Shown here one piece after another: positions 22,997-29,409 of a stretch of DNA of 29,409 nucleotides. Origin of the DNA: Chitinophagaceae bacterium UBA1946. GTDB taxonomy: Bacteria > Bacteroidota > Bacteroidia > Chitinophagales > Chitinophagaceae. The stretch spans positions 901 to 30,309 of the forward strand of contig DDEU01000069.1 of NCBI GenBank assembly GCA_002336815.1, read 5' to 3'. The translations under genes and the position numbers were made by a program. Under the pieces are notes generated by a model. It was not told the DNA's origin. It saw only the letters and a list, made by a program, of their open reading frames with translations, and made no database searches. Position 1 is the stretch's first letter, and every line of letters begins with the position of its first letter.

Positions 22997-24607
22997 ATGT
23001 TCAAATATTTTATTTCCGTAACCCTCTGTATGGCGATATTTAAGGCGAGCCATGCACAACAAAAGGCATCCTTGCTGTTTGACCTTGTAGCCACCAAAAA
23101 GCAACTGATACAACCCCTGGATATTACACAATTATTCTCCCCTGCGGTCGCTCTTCCACCCGGTGCTGAGGCTGCATTGATTTCCAGGCAGGCATTGCAG
23201 CTCAACAAGGCAGTGGCACGTACAATATGGAAGAGCCAACCTTCACTCATTTCGCTGGTGATACCGGCAGGCAATAATAAAACCTACCGGCTTCAGCTGG
23301 CAGCACAGGATATCAGCAGTGATGGCCTGGCTGTTTCCACCGTTGATGAATCAGGGAAACCGCACCCTTCAGGAATGGTGAATGCAGCACATTACCGGGG
23401 TTACGTTGACGGGTATCCTGTTTCCATTGCGGCGCTAAGTGTTTTTGAAAATGGCGAGGCAATGCTGCTCTTTAGCAATGAAGAAGGAAATTTTAATGCA
23501 GGAAAAGTTGGCAACAGCGACAAGTATGTATTGTACAACAGCAGGGAACTAAAGGCTGCGCTGGGATTTGAATGCCATGCAGCAGGGCAGCCTGTTACCG
23601 GCAACGATAAAATAAAAACCGTTGATGTTCCTCAGCCGTCAGCCGCTCCTGCCCTGCTCTGTAAAAAACTGAGATGGTTGTGGGAAGCAGATTACAAATT
23701 GTTCAGCAATAATTTCAGCAGCAATCTTACCAATACGGCCAATTACATTGCCGGCCTTTTTAACCAGGTAGCTGCGATGTATCAAAATGAAGGCGTATTG
23801 ATCGAACTGAATGACACTTACATCTGGACCTCGCCCGACCCGTATATTACTTCCACGGCTGCTAACGGGCTGGCCACGTTGAAAAACCGTTACAACGGCC
23901 TTTCCGATAATTTCAATGCTGATCTGTGTATGCTGCTAGATGGTGCCCCCACCAATAACGGCGGACTTGCCTATATCCTCGACAATGACCTTTGCAACCG
24001 GGCTTACGCTTATGGCTATGCGAATGTATATGCAACTTATAACACGCTTCCCACTTACTCCTGGGACGTGGAAGTGATGACGCATGAAATGGGGCATTTG
24101 CTCGGATCCTATCATACCCAATGGTGCGGATGGAATACCGGTGCCGGCAACACCTGTGGCGCTATAGATGATTGCTATGCGGTAGAAGCCAGTCCTGCCT
24201 GTACTACCTGCAATGCAACGACGAATACCAACCCTTCAGCACCTGCCGGCTTCATGGGTACCGTGATGAGCTATTGCTATTTAAGGGCCGGTATCGGTGT
24301 CAACCTGTCGAATGGTTTCGGACTTTTGCCGCAGGCCAAAATAAGAGCCAATATAAGCGGTGCAGCCTGCCCTGTATTAAATAATCAATGGACCGGTGCG
24401 GTAAGCAGTGCCTGGGAAAATGCAGCCAACTGGAGTTGCGGAAGCGTGCCGGATATCAATACTGATGTAAGTATTAGTGCGCCATCGCCCAACTACCCGG
24501 TGGTGAACAGTTCAGCAACCTGCAGACGGATCAAACAACAGCCTGGTACAACTGTGACCGTTCGAACAGGATTTGCATTGAAAGTAGCAGGGGCTCCACA
24601 TCGTTAG
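22997..24607 (+). CDS. Secreted reprolysin-like zinc metalloprotease (metzincin)
   Basis: 536 residues. The signal peptide is residues 1-20, cleaved after SHA. A propeptide-like region runs to about 215, followed by a metzincin catalytic domain (about 222-455) with the zinc site HEMGHLLGSYH: His363, Glu364, His367 and His373. A Met-turn GTVMSYC follows, with Met424. Cysteines in CGAIDDC and CTTC suggest disulfides. After about 465 comes a WTGAVSSAWENAANWSCGSVPD segment, typical of Bacteroidetes secreted proteins just before a T9SS sorting domain. That sorting domain is absent: the protein ends 50-60 residues later with APHR. Either the end has been lost or export does not use T9SS. The target protein is unknown. 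Confidence 0.88.
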   Translation: MFKYFISVTLCMAIFKASHAQQKASLLFDLVATKKQLIQPLDITQLFSPAVALPPGAEAALISRQALQLNKAVARTIWKSQPSLISLVIPAGNNKTYRLQLAAQDISSDGLAVSTVDESGKPHPSGMVNAAHYRGYVDGYPVSIAALSVFENGEAMLLFSNEEGNFNAGKVGNSDKYVLYNSRELKAALGFECHAAGQPVTGNDKIKTVDVPQPSAAPALLCKKLRWLWEADYKLFSNNFSSNLTNTANYIAGLFNQVAAMYQNEGVLIELNDTYIWTSPDPYITSTAANGLATLKNRYNGLSDNFNADLCMLLDGAPTNNGGLAYILDNDLCNRAYAYGYANVYATYNTLPTYSWDVEVMTHEMGHLLGSYHTQWCGWNTGAGNTCGAIDDCYAVEASPACTTCNATTNTNPSAPAGFMGTVMSYCYLRAGIGVNLSNGFGLLPQAKIRANISGAACPVLNNQWTGAVSSAWENAANWSCGSVPDINTDVSISAPSPNYPVVNSSATCRRIKQQPGTTVTVRTGFALKVAGAPHR

Positions 24608-24651
24608 CACAATGTGTTTTATCAGTTGATTACTGCAGTTTTAATGCTCCT

Positions 24652-25176
24652 TCATTCAACCGGATGCTGGCTTTTCAGGGCTTTGTACTGTCTCCTTGTT
24701 AAGTGTAATTTAGTTCGCCGGTTAAGTATACAGTTACCATCACTCACTACTTCCAGCAGTTCACTGTAAAAAAAAGATGACAGGTACTTATTGTTCCCAA
24801 TCGCAGTCCAGTGGTACTCAGGATTCTTCAGCATGGCCTTTAACTGTGGAAGCGCAAAACTATCGCAGCGCTCATTGCTATAGGCATAACAGGTTGCTGT
24901 TGAATCAAAATAAAACTTACTGTAAATTACCCAGTCTGTTGAATCATGCGTTAGCTCTATTTCAATAGAACTGTCTGTTTTCACCCATTTGGCATTATAG
25001 TGATACCGGTACATATGCATAAAAAGTAATTTCTTTACCTGTATCGAATCACTTCCAAAGTAAGAAAAGGATGGTCTTTTAAAATAATGAGAGAAGAAGT
25101 AATTGTCCGTATACACCTGCGCCTTCAAAAACAACAGGCCATGTAAAAAAAGTAAAAGGGTGAATGTTTTTTTCAT
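24652..25176 (-). CDS. Secreted protein of unknown function
   Basis: 174 residues. A typical signal peptide MKKTFTLLLFLHGLLFLKAQ (cleavage after KA, about residue 19) is followed by a Tyr/Phe/Ser-rich domain with one Cys pair (Cys95, Cys103) and a basic C-terminus. I do not recognise a family. It lies downstream of the T9SS beta-helix gene on the same strand, separated by a strong terminator, and converges with the protease gene. No promoter box is clear. Confidence 0.7.
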   Translation of the reverse strand: MKKTFTLLLFLHGLLFLKAQVYTDNYFFSHYFKRPSFSYFGSDSIQVKKLLFMHMYRYHYNAKWVKTDSSIEIELTHDSTDWVIYSKFYFDSTATCYAYSNERCDSFALPQLKAMLKNPEYHWTAIGNNKYLSSFFYSELLEVVSDGNCILNRRTKLHLTRRQYKALKSQHPVE

Positions 25177-25197
25177 CAGGCATTAAAGATAAAAAAG

Positions 25198-25228
25198 TAC
25201 CCCAAGCCAGGTTGATGGTTCGGGGGTA
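25198..25228 (-). terminator. Intrinsic terminator of the T9SS beta-helix gene
   Basis: On the minus strand a TACCCC/GGGGTA stem extended by paired CC/GG inside is followed by CTTTTTTATC. It lies 38 bp beyond the stop at 25266. Confidence 0.8.
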
Positions 25229-25265
25229 TTCTATTCAGTAAGAAGTTGCTGTTGATTGAAGCCGG

Positions 25266-26561
25266 TTACTGCACATAAATTCTTTTGATCCAAACCTGTT
25301 TGCCATCATTTACCTGTATAAAATAAAGGCCTTTTGAAAGCGGGCAATGAATAGACTTTGCCGTGCCGGAGAAATTTTGCTTGTAAATATTTACCCCCAT
25401 TGCATTAAAAATATAGAGTACTCCGGCACTTATATCTTTGTCGATGGCCACATTGATGCCGGAATTACTTACGGCAGGGTTAGGAAATATTTTCATGCCG
25501 TTTGTTACTACCCGTGGAGCGACTGTGCTGGTATCGCCTGCCTCAGTTGTATCCGTTACAGCAACAGTATCGGCACAATTAAGCTGGTAAGTAAAGCTTA
25601 CCAGGCCGACCGATGGATCAACATAACCATCAAATATAGATTGCCGTACCTGCAGCGAATCAGTTGAACACCAGCAATTGTTGGACAAGTCTGCATCGTT
25701 AGCGCTGGAATTCTTTATGTTGTACAAACTGTTATTACAGATAGAATTTTTTTGAAAATTGATATACCCGTTGAAAAAGGTGAGCAGGTCAACACCAACG
25801 GTATTGTCATGTACTTCATTGCCCACAAACTTATTGTTGACACTATTGAAATAACAACGTACACCGATATTGTTATGATACACTTTATTGCCTGTAGCAG
25901 AGCCATAAGGCGATAGTGCAATATTGGTATTGTTATAAAAAACGCAGGAGTCTACATGCTCGAATCCGTCCACAGCATTTTCATTGTCGAAAAATTCGCT
26001 GTGACTTACCCTTCCTCCAAACTGGATATAATTGAGCGCCGAAACATTGGCTTCAAACTTACAGGAATCAAAATAAGTTCCCACGGTGCCACCATCGTAA
26101 TTTACTTTCTGGTTCTTATAAAAATAGCAATGGTTAAAAATATACGGGCCATGATACGCAATATCAAGGTCGATAAAATTTACTGCATACATTCCTTTAC
26201 AATACTCCATGCGAACCTGTTCGGTAAGAGAAGATGAGCTGGCGTTAACCACTTTGATGCCCGGCCAGTTTCCCACAACAGGCGCAGCAACATTAGAAGT
26301 AAAGCTGATAGAATCTGTTGCCATACCAATTGCAACCAGTTTCCCCCTGCACTCAAGCCCCACGTTGTCATCAAATTTTACCGTAACGCCGGGTTCAATG
26401 GTGAGTGTGTAATCAGGAAAAAGAACCAACTGGTCAGTAACGATATAAGGACTGTTGGCTTTCGTCCAGGTAGTGTTGTTGTAAATGCCCCCACTTACAT
26501 ATGTTTGCGCATGTACAAAACCAGTGAGAAGGAGGAAACAGGTAATCAATTTACGTTTCAT
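25266..26561 (-). CDS. T9SS-exported right-handed beta-helix protein
   Basis: 431 residues from ATG 26561. The signal peptide MKRKLITCFLLLTGFVHA is cleaved before QTYVSGG. It opens with the pattern TTWTKANSPYIVTDQLVLFPDYTLTIEPGVTVKFDDN, a common start of parallel beta-helix surface proteins. The Asn-rich middle (about 85-340) has repeated short beta strands such as NKVYHNNIGVRC, NNKFVGNEVHDNTVGVD and NFQKNSICNNS. A Thr/Val linker is followed by a type A T9SS sorting domain of about 75 residues, IFPNPA...VLYIFNAMGVNIYKQ...GLYFIQV...IKRIYVQ. It is probably secreted and anchored at or released from the surface; ligand or enzyme activity is unknown. The frame is open 22 codons upstream, but the signal peptide sets the start at 26561. 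Confidence 0.9.
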   Translation of the reverse strand: MKRKLITCFLLLTGFVHAQTYVSGGIYNNTTWTKANSPYIVTDQLVLFPDYTLTIEPGVTVKFDDNVGLECRGKLVAIGMATDSISFTSNVAAPVVGNWPGIKVVNASSSSLTEQVRMEYCKGMYAVNFIDLDIAYHGPYIFNHCYFYKNQKVNYDGGTVGTYFDSCKFEANVSALNYIQFGGRVSHSEFFDNENAVDGFEHVDSCVFYNNTNIALSPYGSATGNKVYHNNIGVRCYFNSVNNKFVGNEVHDNTVGVDLLTFFNGYINFQKNSICNNSLYNIKNSSANDADLSNNCWCSTDSLQVRQSIFDGYVDPSVGLVSFTYQLNCADTVAVTDTTEAGDTSTVAPRVVTNGMKIFPNPAVSNSGINVAIDKDISAGVLYIFNAMGVNIYKQNFSGTAKSIHCPLSKGLYFIQVNDGKQVWIKRIYVQ

Positions 26562-26589
26562 CTGCAGGAGTTTAAGGTGGTTAAAAGCG

Positions 26590-26608
26590 TTGATTGTACG
26601 ACAATCAA
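26590..26608. promoter_or_regulatory. Operator-like inverted repeat at the T9SS gene promoter
   Basis: TTGATTGT-ACG-ACAATCAA: perfect 8-bp arms, 3-bp spacer, ending 28 bp before ATG 26561. It overlaps a near-consensus -7 box (TTATTTTG, minus strand 26613-26606), a position suited to repression. Confidence 0.45.
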
Positions 26609-26692
26609 AATAAGGACAAAGTTGCACAGAAGACCCGCCTGTTCAAAAGTAAGCCGCAATCTGTAATTTACATGTAAAAAATCCTTTGTCAG

Positions 26693-26740
26693 GCCTGCTT
26701 TCTTTGTCGTCAGCAAGCTCCGACGACAGATCCGGCAGGC
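26693..26740. repeat. Two-part stem-loop
   Basis: Outer stem GCCTGC (26693-26698)/GCAGGC (26735-26740), symmetrical 6-nt internal loops, inner stem TGTCGTC (26705-26711)/GACGACA (26722-26728), 10-nt loop. Flanks carry GTCAG- and CTGAGAC-like words reminiscent of the REP-like motif. Confidence 0.65.
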
Positions 26741-26837
26741 TGAGACTGCCCCCTTTGTTAGACTTATACTGACTTTTACAAAGCGAAAAAAAATTGTAAC
26801 GCAATACCGGTTGTAATGTTTTAGCTGAATGAAGCCT

Positions 26838-26870
26838 ACGGAAGTCAAGTTTTTAAAACTTGACTTCCGT
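26838..26870. repeat. 33-bp near-perfect palindrome
   Basis: 16-bp arms, ACGGAAGTCAAGTTTT and its exact complement, around a single central T. There is no U-tract on either side, so it is not a classical terminator. It could extrude as a cruciform or be a large operator. Confidence 0.8.
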
Positions 26871-26922
26871 TTACAAAGGCAAAGCAGACTCATAACTTTA
26901 AAGCTTTAAGAGCCGAGTACCT

Positions 26923-26945
26923 AAGTGTGTAAACACTTTTATTTT
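26923..26945 (+). terminator. Terminator-like hairpin without an obvious upstream gene
   Basis: AAGTGT-GTAA-ACACTT followed by TTATTTTTT. No plus-strand gene precedes it within 2 kb, so it may end a non-coding transcript or be fortuitous. Confidence 0.45.
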
Positions 26946-27013
26946 TTACGGCTAGCTGATTTCCTAATCTTGGTTACTTTATTAAACGTTGAGCCGTTTT
27001 TAATAATACTGTC

Positions 27014-27194
27014 AGTCTGAGCCTGTCGAAGACTAGAAGGAAGGCTAATGCAGATTGATTTAATAAACAAATCCTAAGTTGCAACACAAGGATAGCCTTC
27101 AGCTTTTTATTCTTTATCCGGCAATAATAAAAGCAGCGATTTTTTTTGAGAAGTAATTTTTACCGCATCGTCTTCGGCAGTCCTATTCTGACAG
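27014..27194. repeat. Solo REP-like motif A with a decayed inverted mate
   Basis: 27014-27034 has arms AGTCT/AGACT around GAGCCTGTCGA, the same motif as in the 9.7-10.4-kb array. 27170-27194 matches its reverse complement at 18 of 25 positions. The 135 bp between them contain no nuclease gene. Confidence 0.7.
27040..27100 (+). other. Possible structured RNA or hairpin between the two motif copies
   Basis: 8-bp stem GAAGGCTA (27040-27047)/TAGCCTTC (27093-27100) with a small inner stem GATTT/AAATC (27057-27061/27069-27073), followed by a T-rich run from 27103. Confidence 0.35.
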
Positions 27195-27418
27195 CTTCGA
27201 CAGACGGATGCACCTTCTAGAGATTGAAAGCAAGCCAATAAAGGTTGTAAAATGTAATACTGATATCTTAACATTTAGAATGATAATTACTTATTAGATT
27301 TATTCATGAATGTTAGTACTTAGGCGCCTGCTTCCCAGATTGAGTTACAGGGCGAAACTAAGTTACTGCCAGGGAAACAACGGCAAAGTATACAATGAAA
27401 TCAAAACTTTAACCCAAC

Positions 27419-27979
27419 ATGCGACTCGCCGTGCTGTATTTGATCATCCTGAATTCGCTTATAAATATTGGTTGCATATCAATGAGTTCGAAACCAATGG
27501 TTGAAACAAACCTAAAACAGGAGGATAGCAGTCTTTTTTTGTTATCCCAAAAACTTCGGGAAGCTGACACCATCCTTTTAGCAAGTCACACAGGAATTAT
27601 ACTTGACCGAAAAAACAGCAGGATAATTGAGCCTGAAATTATGATTGGAAACAAGATCAATCAAAAGATTATTTATGAAAAGAAGATCATTACCGGCTAT
27701 GACATTGATACGCTTATCAACATTTTATTAATTCCAAAACCAGCAATAGACAGTCTTCAGGCAAAATGTGGTTTTGATCCACACCATGCTATTTTCATGA
27801 TAAAGAATGGTAAAATTTCCTTTATAGATCTATGCTTTCATTGCTGCGGCATCGCTGCTTCTAATGACTTGAAAGACCCGGGACCTTTTGGTGAACAAAA
27901 GTGGATGCAGTTGATACGATTCTTCAGAAAGCTGCAACTCAACTACGAATTGCCGGATAAAATCTTCCCCATACAATAG
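27419..27979 (+). CDS. Putative lipoprotein of unknown function
   Basis: 186 residues from ATG 27419. The N-terminus MRLAVLYLIILNSLINIGC looks like a lipoprotein signal with Cys19. The body is soluble and mixed in character; near the end a Cys/His segment reads KCGFDPHHAIFMIKNGKISFIDLCFHCCGIAASND. This C...P-H-aI-f...gk...i-CF-C pattern recurs in unannotated Bacteroidetes proteins as I recall them, but I know no function; the cysteines could bind metal or form disulfides. The gene is isolated, with no same-strand neighbour, and converges with dnaK. Its base composition is more A+T-rich than its neighbours. Start at ATG 27482 is an alternative but would lose the signal. Confidence 0.7.
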   Translation: MRLAVLYLIILNSLINIGCISMSSKPMVETNLKQEDSSLFLLSQKLREADTILLASHTGIILDRKNSRIIEPEIMIGNKINQKIIYEKKIITGYDIDTLINILLIPKPAIDSLQAKCGFDPHHAIFMIKNGKISFIDLCFHCCGIAASNDLKDPGPFGEQKWMQLIRFFRKLQLNYELPDKIFPIQ

Positions 27980-28097
27980 AAACTTTCATCGCTTTGAGAG
28001 GTTGCAGGCACAAGAGGTACAATGTTAGATCATGCCAAGTATTCGTCAAAACCTATCGATGCAGTGGGTACCCAAATAAAACACCGGCAACAAAAAA

Positions 28098-28120
28098 GGC
28101 CCTCACAAAACGTAAGGGCC
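28098..28120 (-). terminator. Intrinsic terminator of dnaK
   Basis: Stem GGCCCT/AGGGCC plus an inner AC/GT pair with one mismatch. On the minus strand it is followed by TTTTTTG. It lies 39 bp after the dnaK stop. Confidence 0.85.
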
Positions 28121-28159
28121 CCTTATTAACTTATCAACTGATCTCTGATCAACTGAACA

Positions 28160-29409
28160 TTATTTCACTTCTTCAAACTGTGCATCTTCCACATGATCGC
28201 TGGTAGCACCGCCACTATTGGGTTGTGATGATTGCTGATCAGCGCCTGCGTGGCCCTGCTGGTCTGTGCCGGGTTGTGCACCAGCTGCCTGTGCTTTGTA
28301 AACTTCTTCACTGGCGGCCGTCCATGCATTGTTCATTTCGGCTAACGAAGAATCAATCGCAGGAATGTCCTGTGCCTTGTGGGCATCTTTGAGTTTATTC
28401 AGCGCTGCTTCGATCGGTGCTTTTTTATCAGCAGAGATCTTATCGCCAAACTCCTTCAGTTGCTTTTCTGTCTGGAAGATCAGGCTGTCTGCCTGGTTAA
28501 TCTTCTCCACTTTTTCTTTTGCCAGTTTATCTTCGGCCTCATGCGCCTTGGCTTCGGCTTTCATTTTTTCTACTTCATCCTTGTTCAGACCGCTGCCACC
28601 CTGCACGGTGATCTTTTGTTCTTTACCGGTGCCTTTATCTTTTGCAGTTACATGCAAAATACCGTTGGCATCGATATCAAAGATCACCTCGATCTGGGGA
28701 ACACCTCTTGGAGCTGGCGGAATACCATCCAGGTTGAACATACCAAGGCTTTTGTTTTGATTGGCCATTGGTCTTTCGCCCTGCAGTACATGTATCTGTA
28801 CACCCGGCTGGTTATCGCTGGCCGTACTAAACGTTTCAGATTTTTTACTCGGAATGGTGGTATTGCTTTCGATCAGTCTTGTCATTACACCTCCCATGGT
28901 TTCTATACCAAGGCTCAATGGGGTAACGTCCAGCAACAATACATCTTTTACTTCACCGGTCAATACTGCTCCCTGTATACCTGCACCGATTGCTACCACT
29001 TCATCAGGGTTTACACTACGGTTAGGTTTTTTACCAAAAAACTTTTCTACTATTTCCTGTACTTTAGGAATACGTGAACTACCACCCACCAGTATCACTT
29101 CGTCAATTTGTGAAGTGGTATAGCCGGCATCTTTCAATGCAGCCTCGCAGGGGCGGAGACAACGTTCAAACAATTTGTCGGCCAGTTGTTCGAATTTAGC
29201 CCTGGTAAGTTTTAGTACCAGGTGCTTTGGCACACCGTCAACCGCCGTGATATAAGGCAGGTTAATTTCTGTTTCTGAAGAAGAAGACAATTCAACCTTT
29301 GCTTTTTCAGAAGCTTCTTTCAAACGTTGCAACGCCATTGGATCTTTGCGGAGATCGATTGCTTCCTGGTTTTTGAATTCATCTGCCAGCCAGTCCATGA
29401 TCACTTTAT
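28160..29409 (-). CDS. dnaK: Chaperone DnaK (Hsp70), C-terminal two-thirds; 5' end beyond window
   Basis: 415 residues in frame to the right edge. The first codons seen read KVIMDWLADEFK, an internal DnaK segment, so the GTG at 29404 is not a start and about 220 N-terminal residues are missing. Present are the end of the ATPase domain (ILVGGSSRIPKVQEIVEKFFGKKPNRSVNPDEVVAIGAGIQGAVLTGE), the linker DVLLLDVTPLSLGIETMGGVMT, the peptide-binding beta-sandwich (PTIPSKKSETFSTASDNQPGV-type stretch and GIPPAPRGVPQIEVIFDIDANGILHVTAKDKGTGK), the helical lid, and a Gln/Gly/Ala-rich tail ending VEDAQFEEVK. It folds nascent and stress-damaged proteins with DnaJ and GrpE. Confidence 0.97.
   Translation of the reverse strand, partial: KVIMDWLADEFKNQEAIDLRKDPMALQRLKEASEKAKVELSSSSETEINLPYITAVDGVPKHLVLKLTRAKFEQLADKLFERCLRPCEAALKDAGYTTSQIDEVILVGGSSRIPKVQEIVEKFFGKKPNRSVNPDEVVAIGAGIQGAVLTGEVKDVLLLDVTPLSLGIETMGGVMTRLIESNTTIPSKKSETFSTASDNQPGVQIHVLQGERPMANQNKSLGMFNLDGIPPAPRGVPQIEVIFDIDANGILHVTAKDKGTGKEQKITVQGGSGLNKDEVEKMKAEAKAHEAEDKLAKEKVEKINQADSLIFQTEKQLKEFGDKISADKKAPIEAALNKLKDAHKAQDIPAIDSSLAEMNNAWTAASEEVYKAQAAGAQPGTDQQGHAGADQQSSQPNSGGATSDHVEDAQFEEVK

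Larger units (their letters stand above)
26562..27418. other. Palindrome-rich non-coding stretch
   Basis: 857 bp without a supported gene. It holds an operator-like dyad (26590-26608), a two-part stem-loop (26693-26740), a 33-bp palindrome (26838-26870), a terminator-like hairpin (26923-26945), a solo copy of the REP-like motif with a decayed inverted mate (27014-27194), and a stem within that pair (27040-27100). Short frames here show no coding features. It has collected several repeat types and may contain an unrecognised small RNA. Confidence 0.6.

Noticed and set aside
24608..24712. Possible frameshifted continuation of the protease
   Set aside because: The shifted frame gives about 35 residues with no resemblance to a T9SS sorting domain, so a simple frameshift does not explain the missing end.
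27310..27504. 64-residue plus-strand frame before the lipoprotein gene
   Set aside because: Overlaps the lipoprotein start in another frame, with no signal or domain; likely chance.
28329..29123. Plus-strand frames of 120-232 residues at the right end
   Set aside because: Antisense to dnaK, which is unmistakable.
29402..29404. GTG as a start for a short DnaK
   Set aside because: The frame stays open to the window edge and the codons before it encode DnaK sequence, so it is internal to a truncated gene.

Overview
The window looks like a chromosomal segment of a Bacteroidota bacterium, most likely near Chitinophagaceae. This is an inference from gene content and signals, not a database match. 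The signs are a secreted protein with a type IX secretion (T9SS) C-terminal domain, a Smr-domain protein of the Bacteroidetes DUF2027 type, DUF4254 beside a family 9 glycosyltransferase, a clade-II-type lipoprotein NosZ, weak Shine-Dalgarno sequences, and several TAnnTTTG promoter boxes of the Bacteroidetes kind. It is ordinary chromosome plus one repeat-rich accessory stretch; I see no prophage, plasmid functions, CRISPR array or rRNA/tRNA.

Positions 1-4414 are the edge of a denitrification and nitrosative-stress cluster. On the minus strand lie a c-type cytochrome lipoprotein and, after it, nitrous oxide reductase nosZ, cut by the window start. On the plus strand lie a Crp/Fnr regulator, a polytopic membrane protein with intramembrane histidines, and the di-iron repair protein RIC/ScdA. 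Inverted repeats of the form TGA(T/C)-N4-ATCA precede all three plus-strand genes. The two in front of the membrane protein and RIC have nearly the same distance to the start codon, which suggests one Fnr-like regulon.

Positions 4457-9563 carry a CapK/PaaK-like adenylate-forming enzyme, a DUF2027-Smr protein, a small conserved protein and an amino-acid permease. Positions 9688-10846 hold a 182-bp tandem array built from two inverted, covarying palindromic motifs. In the last unit the space between the motifs is occupied by a small GIY-YIG endonuclease gene. I consider this the best candidate for an undescribed system: a REP-like repeat family linked to a GIY-YIG nuclease. Positions 10847-13892 carry an isoprenyl diphosphate synthase and RNase R.

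Positions 14252-21755 are plus-strand genes: an MFS transporter, a small Bacteroidetes protein, a glycosylasparaginase-type hydrolase with CutC, an OmpH/Skp-like protein, a second APC permease, DUF4254, and a family 9 glycosyltransferase with a TTG start. From 21750 come an uncharacterised zinc-ribbon protein (minus), a secreted metzincin protease (plus), a secreted unknown (minus), and a T9SS-exported beta-helix protein (minus). An 857-bp non-coding stretch rich in palindromes follows, including another copy of the 9.7-kb motif. The window ends with a putative lipoprotein (plus) and the 3' two-thirds of dnaK (minus), which runs off the right edge.
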